A stretch of DNA of 10,285 nucleotides from Candidatus Dadabacteria bacterium (GTDB lineage Bacteria; Desulfobacterota_D; UBA1144; Nemesobacterales; UBA2774). The stretch is from the NCBI GenBank assembly GCA_003229065.1, contig QIHJ01000129.1, positions 1-10,285 on the forward strand, written 5' to 3'. This document shows, piece after piece, positions 6,827 through 10,285 of the stretch. The position numbers and the translations under genes are program-made. How positions within the stretch are numbered: the stretch's first letter is position 1; each line of letters opens with the position of its first letter. Under the pieces are notes generated by a model that worked only from the letters and a program-made list of their open reading frames with translations, was not told the DNA's origin and did no database searches.

Positions 6827-8617
6827 ATGAGAACTAAGAATACAGTTTTGATTATGTTATTGGGCTTTTTATTGAGCGTATTATTAGTTGCGGGAGGATG
6901 TGACAGCGAAAACGGAAGTGGGAATGGGGATGGCGGTGGGAACGTAGGCGGAGCTACAAGCACACTGTGTGGATCGATTGATCATAGTCAGGATAGCGGT
7001 TTCATCGACTGCAATGTGAGCATATCAGTAATAAATGAAGTGGAGTCTGCACAGACACAGCAGCGAAGTGAAACGAATCCAATTAGAACCGCGCTGATTA
7101 ATATCCCGTTTCTAGACGATATCGAAAACCGCAACTTCGTAAATGCTGCAATCGATTTTAACAGAGACGGCGAGATCGCGGACTACGATACCGGAAACGG
7201 AGTGCAAAAAGAATGGTTCGTAGTAAATAATCCGGTAATTATTTTCCCCTTTGCTTACAACTTCTATTTCGAGATAGTGGATAGCCAGGTCGATACCGGA
7301 ATACCCTACAATTTAATAATACTGCTGAGCGATGACTCCGTTAAGTCTGCTGATGAGTTCAACGGCGATATTCCGGAAGGAATCAGTTTTGTCGAAGGCT
7401 CCATAGAGCTCTCAATCTTTAATTTTGAGAACTTCGTCGATCCGGACCCGGACGCTTTTGGCGCAGGCAAGTTTAATGCAGGCAATGGTTTGACTTCGGC
7501 TGACAGCACCGCCGCACGCGAAACGCAGATCACTATTGTAGATGGTGTCGATATAGTAATACTGGACGGGGTACCAGACCTCCCGCAAAGTATCAACACT
7601 TGTGTGCCTAACTCAATTGCAAACTCTATTGCGTGGCTAGCTGATACGTTCAATTTTGATTTGATGATCGATGACGGGGAAGGCGGCATGTTCTCTGTCG
7701 ACCTGAACAATTTAGAGTCAATCGCCAATGATCTTTTGAATCCGTTTATCTCTCACATTGACAACAATCAGGGGTTTGTAATGCAGAACGGACAAATAAA
7801 AGGCGTGCTGGGAGAGGATATTGTTCCCCTTAAAAACAGTTTCCTGGATATGAACAATATTCCCATCAAGACAATGCAAATCAATATCGACCCGGAGAAC
7901 CCGGGTGATTTAATCGAGCAGTTAAAGGATAGACTGGAAGAGGGGTGTATTGCTGAGCTCCTCCTTCGGTTTTTCAATGCACAAGGCCAGAAAGTTGGGG
8001 GACATGTGGTAAATATGACGGGCTATTCCTTGGGACCATCTTTCAATGTAGACGACTTTGGCGACCCAATTCCGGGCGACACATCGGGCCTTAAAAAACT
8101 TGTCTTTCATGACGCGAACCATACGGCTCAGGATGATGAAACAGGCGAGTTCGTACCGCAAAACGATATTTATAACTTTGATATAAATAATGAGGGCGAG
8201 ATACTGATAAAGAACTATATGTACGGACCAACAGGTACTACAACAGTAAAACTCGTAGGTGCAATCGTGCAGTGTGTGGATTTGGAATCGGACGAAACTG
8301 ATTTTTCTCTATCAGTTACTACCGACGGTGATCTATCAATAATTCATACGAAGTTTAAATCCCCATGTCCACAGCCTATAGGAACTATCACCGTAACAAA
8401 TAACGGCAGTGTTCCGTTTGACTGGTTCAGATTGGGATTATTGGGAACAAAGACTACTCCTTCAGCAGGGAGCCTGAACCCCGGAGAATCGGTAATGCTA
8501 ACAGTGGAATTTACATGCGCACCTCCAAGCGACGTTATGGGGAATATTAGAATCAAGGCCTTGGTCGGTCAGACTGAGCAGGAGTTTTCGGTCCCAGTTT
8601 CGGTGGATGTTCAATAA
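6827..8617 (+). CDS. Secreted lipoprotein with putative papain/C39-like cysteine-peptidase region and C-terminal beta domain
   Basis: I do not recognise a named family for the whole protein. The ATG at 6827 is preferred over the GTG at 6821 because GAGGGAG lies 7 bases before it; numbering here is from that ATG (596 residues). Residues 1-25 form a lipoprotein signal (MRTK, a hydrophobic stretch, then VAGGC with lipidation at C25), followed by a Gly/Asn/Asp-rich linker to about 43. DFNRDGEIADYD near 110-121 fits an EF-hand-like calcium loop. At 253-271, LPQSINTCVPNSIANSIAW resembles the Gln/Cys start of papain-fold (C39-like) peptidases, with C259, later H393 in GGHVVNMTGY and D429 in VFHDANH as candidate partners. 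From about 485 a beta-rich domain (ITVTNNGSVPFDWF, SLNPGESVMLTVEF) looks like an Ig/BACON/ASH-type module. Exported and membrane-anchored; peptidase activity is inference. It is a single-gene unit ending in a strong terminator. Confidence 0.85.
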   Translation: MRTKNTVLIMLLGFLLSVLLVAGGCDSENGSGNGDGGGNVGGATSTLCGSIDHSQDSGFIDCNVSISVINEVESAQTQQRSETNPIRTALINIPFLDDIENRNFVNAAIDFNRDGEIADYDTGNGVQKEWFVVNNPVIIFPFAYNFYFEIVDSQVDTGIPYNLIILLSDDSVKSADEFNGDIPEGISFVEGSIELSIFNFENFVDPDPDAFGAGKFNAGNGLTSADSTAARETQITIVDGVDIVILDGVPDLPQSINTCVPNSIANSIAWLADTFNFDLMIDDGEGGMFSVDLNNLESIANDLLNPFISHIDNNQGFVMQNGQIKGVLGEDIVPLKNSFLDMNNIPIKTMQINIDPENPGDLIEQLKDRLEEGCIAELLLRFFNAQGQKVGGHVVNMTGYSLGPSFNVDDFGDPIPGDTSGLKKLVFHDANHTAQDDETGEFVPQNDIYNFDINNEGEILIKNYMYGPTGTTTVKLVGAIVQCVDLESDETDFSLSVTTDGDLSIIHTKFKSPCPQPIGTITVTNNGSVPFDWFRLGLLGTKTTPSAGSLNPGESVMLTVEFTCAPPSDVMGNIRIKALVGQTEQEFSVPVSVDVQ

Positions 8618-8630
8618 TACTATATAATTG

Positions 8631-8653
8631 GGGAGCCTCGGCTCCCTTTTTTT
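8631..8653 (+). terminator. Rho-independent terminator after the lipoprotein gene
   Basis: GGGAGC (8631-8636), loop CTCG, GCTCCC (8641-8646) form a G/C-rich stem (seven pairs if the inner C-G closes), followed immediately by seven T residues (8647-8653). It starts 13 bases after the lipoprotein stop codon and is a textbook intrinsic terminator. Confidence 0.95.
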
Positions 8654-8905
8654 GTTTCCAGCAATTCAAATATTATTCAATAATTACAGCCCGTCAAACT
8701 AGAGCGCATCATCCTTGCGTTGAAACCACAATACCGGAATTTTATATCCTCTCATTTGGAGCATCGTAAACCAAATGAATATACATACCCTAATGAAGTG
8801 ATGAAGGAATATAAATTTTTTATTCCATGCATAAGAGTGCTGATTCGCTCCAAAAATATCTATAGATTTTTGATTAAAAATTTTTATTCACTGCACGACA
8901 TTTAT
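8654..8905. other. A/T-rich non-coding stretch with inverted repeats, left edge of a compositionally different segment
   Basis: I see no credible gene in these bases. A 65-codon frame beginning with TTG at 8720 has no Shine-Dalgarno and no family resemblance. The stretch does hold structure: TCATTTGG (8752-8759) and CCAAATGA (8771-8778) are a perfect 8-bp inverted repeat with an 11-base loop. TTTGGAGC (8755-8762) is also the exact reverse complement of GCTCCAAA (8847-8854), so two alternative pairings share one arm. ATCTATAGAT (about 8858-8867) is a 10-bp palindrome. No tRNA, attachment site or insertion-sequence end was recognised. Confidence 0.5.
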
Positions 8906-8921
8906 TTGAACGATTAGTCAA
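8906..8921. promoter_or_regulatory. Degenerate copy of the TetR operator upstream of the tetR-family gene
   Basis: TTGAACGATTAGTCAA matches the perfect palindrome at 9623-9638 in 13 of 16 positions; the right half (ATTAGTCAA) is identical and all three differences lie in the left half. It ends 42 bases before the repressor's ATG, a suitable place for autoregulation. I could not define an unambiguous -10 for the tetR promoter; TATAAA at 8945-8950 is one candidate. Binding is inferred. Confidence 0.65.
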
Positions 8922-8963
8922 CATCATTGTTTTAATGTATGCTGTATAAAACGAGATTTCATT

Positions 8964-9545
8964 ATGCCTTGGGAAAAATCATTCGACATGACTGAAGCAG
9001 TTGAGCGAGCATTGCAGGTGTTCTGGGAAAAAAGTTATACCGGGACATCCATTTCAGACTTGACGAGCGCCATCGGCATCAAGCGTGGAAGCCTCTATAA
9101 TGCATTTGAAGGCAAACAGGATTTGTTTGTGAAGTCGTTACTTAAATATGATAGAGAGTATCGCAGCGCTGGTCTGATACAACTTGAATCAAATTATGAA
9201 CCGCGCGATGCAATCTGTACTTTATTTGAAACATTAGTAAGTCAGTCCATAAGTGATGGCCATAAAAAGGGCTGTTTCTTAGTTAATACTGCCTTAGAAT
9301 TACCTTCGCATACTAAGGAGGTCTCCGCTATTGTCAGGTCTGGCTTTCAAGACATCGAGAATTTTTTTGAAAGACTTATCAAGCGTGGACAGAAAAAATC
9401 TGAAATTCCTAAATCGGTCGATCCGCATAATACTGCTAAGGCATTATTAGGTCTTGTTGTAGCAATTCGTGTACTTGCCCGTGGAGCATATGGCGAACCG
9501 GAATTGCTAATAATTGCACAGCAAGCAAAACGTCTGATTTCTTAA
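8964..9545 (+). CDS. TetR/AcrR-family transcriptional repressor
   Basis: This 193-residue protein has a classical TetR N-terminal DNA-binding domain: ALQVFWEKSYTGTSISDLTSAIGIKRGSLYNAF covers helices 1-3, with the helix-turn-helix at about residues 28-48 and the FEGKQDLF turn after it. The helical C-terminal half contains GCFLVNTALEL near 111-121, common in a large AcrR-like subgroup. It should act as a homodimer whose C-terminal pocket binds a small molecule and releases DNA; the inducer is unknown. The Shine-Dalgarno is weak. A matching palindrome lies upstream of this gene and of the next one, so it most likely represses itself and the NTF2-like gene. Codon use differs from the genes to the left: 8 of 11 arginines use CGN here, against 1 of 13 in pdxA, which points to horizontal acquisition. 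Confidence 0.93.
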   Translation: MPWEKSFDMTEAVERALQVFWEKSYTGTSISDLTSAIGIKRGSLYNAFEGKQDLFVKSLLKYDREYRSAGLIQLESNYEPRDAICTLFETLVSQSISDGHKKGCFLVNTALELPSHTKEVSAIVRSGFQDIENFFERLIKRGQKKSEIPKSVDPHNTAKALLGLVVAIRVLARGAYGEPELLIIAQQAKRLIS

Positions 9546-9622
9546 GTTCTTCATATTACGAGCAGGCTAAACAATAAATATGGGGCTTCACAAAGATTTT
9601 AACCTCTTTCTATAAAATAGTC

Positions 9623-9651
9623 TTGACTAATTAGTCAACACCATATAATAT
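9623..9651 (+). promoter_or_regulatory. Sigma70-type promoter with overlapping perfect TetR operator
   Basis: TTGACT (-35, 9623-9628) and TAATAT (-10, 9646-9651) are separated by exactly 17 bases, a near-consensus promoter. The -35 is the left end of TTGACTAATTAGTCAA (9623-9638), a perfect 16-bp palindrome that also covers half of the spacer. A dimer bound there would block RNA polymerase directly. Transcription would start near 9658, leaving a leader of about 65 bases before the NTF2-like gene. That the neighbouring TetR protein binds it is inferred from symmetry, position and the second copy before its own gene. Confidence 0.85.
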
Positions 9652-9667
9652 TGAGAACAGATAGCAA

Positions 9668-9688
9668 ATCTACTTATAAAAAGTAGGT
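9668..9688 (+). repeat. Hairpin in the 5' leader of the NTF2-like gene
   Basis: CTACTT (9670-9675), loop ATAAA and AAGTAG (9681-9686) form a perfect 6-bp stem; one T-G wobble and one A-T pair extend it to 8. It lies about 10 bases after the predicted transcription start and well upstream of the Shine-Dalgarno (9708-9716), so it would not hide the ribosome site. A role in mRNA 5'-end stability is possible but unproven. Confidence 0.5.
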
Positions 9689-9723
9689 GTTGTTTATAAA
9701 ATAAAAAAGGGGAGGTAATACTT

Positions 9724-10125
9724 ATGAGTAAATCTAGTTTAGAATCAGAAGTAGCTAAGCTCATAATTGCCAATGATAAAAAATGGTGTGATGCTTATAA
9801 AAATGGGGATGCAGCGACAATAGCTTCTTTTTATACAGAGGATGGACAGCTACTTCCACAAAATAGTGAAGTGGTATCTGGTCAAGAGAATATTAAGAAT
9901 TTTTTACAAGCCCTAATTGATGCAGGCATCATTACAGAGGTAGAAATAAAACCGGTTGAAATCGAAGACCATGGGGATACTGCAATTGAGATTGGACGAT
10001 ACACCATGAAAGGCCCTGATGGTAATATTGTAGATGAAGGTAAATATATCGTGATTTGGAAAAAAGTAGGAGATCAGCTTAAGTGGCATCGCGACATGTT
10101 TAGTAGCAATTTACCGGCACAATAG
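9724..10125 (+). CDS. NTF2/SnoaL-like (DUF4440-type) small protein
   Basis: The 133-residue product has the cone-shaped NTF2-like fold pattern: an N-terminal helix with NDKKWCDAYKNGDAATIASFYTEDGQLLPQNSEVVSGQENIKNFLQALID (about residues 17-66), then strands alternating through VEIKPVEIEDHGDTAIEIGRY, a DG turn, GKYIVIWKKVGDQLKWHRDMF and a short tail. This is how SnoaL-like and DUF4440 proteins read; members include isomerases, small-molecule binders and many of unknown role, so no reaction can be assigned. There is no signal peptide, so it is probably cytoplasmic. AGGGGAGGT at 9708-9716, seven bases before the ATG, is an excellent Shine-Dalgarno, and the promoter is strong, which implies high expression when derepressed. 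The TetR-type gene upstream is its likely regulator. Both arginines use CGN codons. The ligand may be the TetR inducer or a related compound, which is speculation. Confidence 0.85.
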   Translation: MSKSSLESEVAKLIIANDKKWCDAYKNGDAATIASFYTEDGQLLPQNSEVVSGQENIKNFLQALIDAGIITEVEIKPVEIEDHGDTAIEIGRYTMKGPDGNIVDEGKYIVIWKKVGDQLKWHRDMFSSNLPAQ

Positions 10126-10191
10126 CAGTAATTTTTTTAAAGGCTAGTAGATATTGTTATCTTTAAATAATCCAGGGTGAGTATATTAAAT

Positions 10192-10220
10192 TATGGGCTG
10201 TACCAGATAATCAGCCCATA
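10192..10220. terminator. Strong hairpin between convergent genes, candidate bidirectional terminator
   Basis: TATGGGCTG (10192-10200) and CAGCCCATA (10212-10220) pair perfectly over nine bases with an 11-base loop. The hairpin stands between the NTF2-like gene and the minus-strand gene entering from the right, and its right arm contains the last codons and the stop of that gene. No long T-run follows on either strand (TATTGTTT on plus, ATTTAAT on minus), so it is a weak terminator at best. It could instead be an element end or another structured site. Confidence 0.45.
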
Positions 10221-10285
10221 TATTGTTTAACCCACTGTTTTAATTGATTTAATTGCGCTTTTGGATTGGGGCTGTTAAATCTCCA
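10211..10285 (-). CDS. Unidentified protein, C-terminal 24 codons only (cut by window edge)
   Basis: Reading the minus strand from the window edge gives 24 sense codons and then TGA (complement of 10211-10213). The peptide begins WRFNSPNPKAQL and ends KQWVKQYMG, a plausible amphipathic, Lys/Gln-rich helical C-terminus. A frame of 24 codons can be open by chance, but the sensible composition and the hairpin placed at its stop support a real gene tail. I do not recognise the family. A transposase or other mobile-element protein is possible given the foreign look of the region, but nothing in these residues shows it. Confidence 0.5.
   Translation of the reverse strand, partial: WRFNSPNPKAQLNQLKQWVKQYMG

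Noticed and set aside
6778..6963. Minus-strand 61-codon frame over the lipoprotein signal region
   Set aside because: Its proline/serine-rich N-terminus is just the antisense of the Gly/Asn linker.
8720..8917. Small plus-strand frame of 65 codons before the tetR gene
   Set aside because: It starts with TTG, has no Shine-Dalgarno, resembles no family and runs into the repressor operator; its composition is that of A/T-rich non-coding DNA.
10149..10164. Terminator right after the NTF2-like gene
   Set aside because: AGATA-TTGT-TATCT is only a 5-bp A/T-rich stem with two or three T residues after it; too weak to call.
1..10285. CRISPR array, tRNA or rRNA gene, toxin-antitoxin pair or known anti-phage system
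   Set aside because: No regularly spaced repeats, cloverleaf or defence-protein motifs were seen on either strand.

Overview
The window looks like a chromosomal segment from a Gram-negative bacterium that I cannot place with confidence. The housekeeping genes have a mid-range GC feel and lean heavily on AGA/AGG for arginine and ATA for isoleucine. A lineage near the Deltaproteobacteria/Desulfobacterota or a related uncultured phylum is a guess from that codon style and the gene cluster, not a demonstrated fact.

Layout from left to right. Bases 1-829 hold the N-terminal 276 codons of a minus-strand sensory protein (PAS then GAF domain) whose output domain lies outside the window. After a divergent control region (830-1109) comes a compact plus-strand operon: glyA (serine hydroxymethyltransferase), nrdR (ribonucleotide reductase repressor), a TatD-family metal hydrolase and pdxA (pyridoxal phosphate synthesis). 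The first three are joined with zero spacing or a one-base overlap. The set links one-carbon supply, dNTP control and the PLP cofactor that GlyA needs. Converging on it is a minus-strand pair: a type 1 periplasmic-binding-fold protein that shows no signal peptide, and downstream of it a sirtuin carrying the Tyr/Arg pair typical of SIRT5/CobB-type deacylases.

Divergent from that pair is a plus-strand lipoprotein of about 596 residues (6827-8617). It has a lipobox, an EF-hand-like loop, a candidate papain/C39-like Cys-His-Asp arrangement and a C-terminal beta domain. A clear intrinsic terminator ends it at 8631-8653.

Beyond that terminator the DNA becomes more A/T-rich and codon use changes. 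This stretch carries a TetR-family repressor gene, then a NTF2/SnoaL-like protein gene with its own strong sigma70-type promoter and Shine-Dalgarno. A perfect 16-bp palindrome overlaps the -35 element of that promoter, and a degenerate copy lies just upstream of the tetR gene. Together these form a self-contained repressor/target module, probably acquired horizontally. The window ends with the last 24 codons of an unidentified minus-strand gene whose stop codon lies inside a strong hairpin.

I found no CRISPR array, tRNA or rRNA gene, complete insertion sequence or known defence system. The best leads are the TetR/operator/SnoaL-like module, the putative cysteine-peptidase-like lipoprotein, and the pairing of a signal-less binding-fold protein with a sirtuin.
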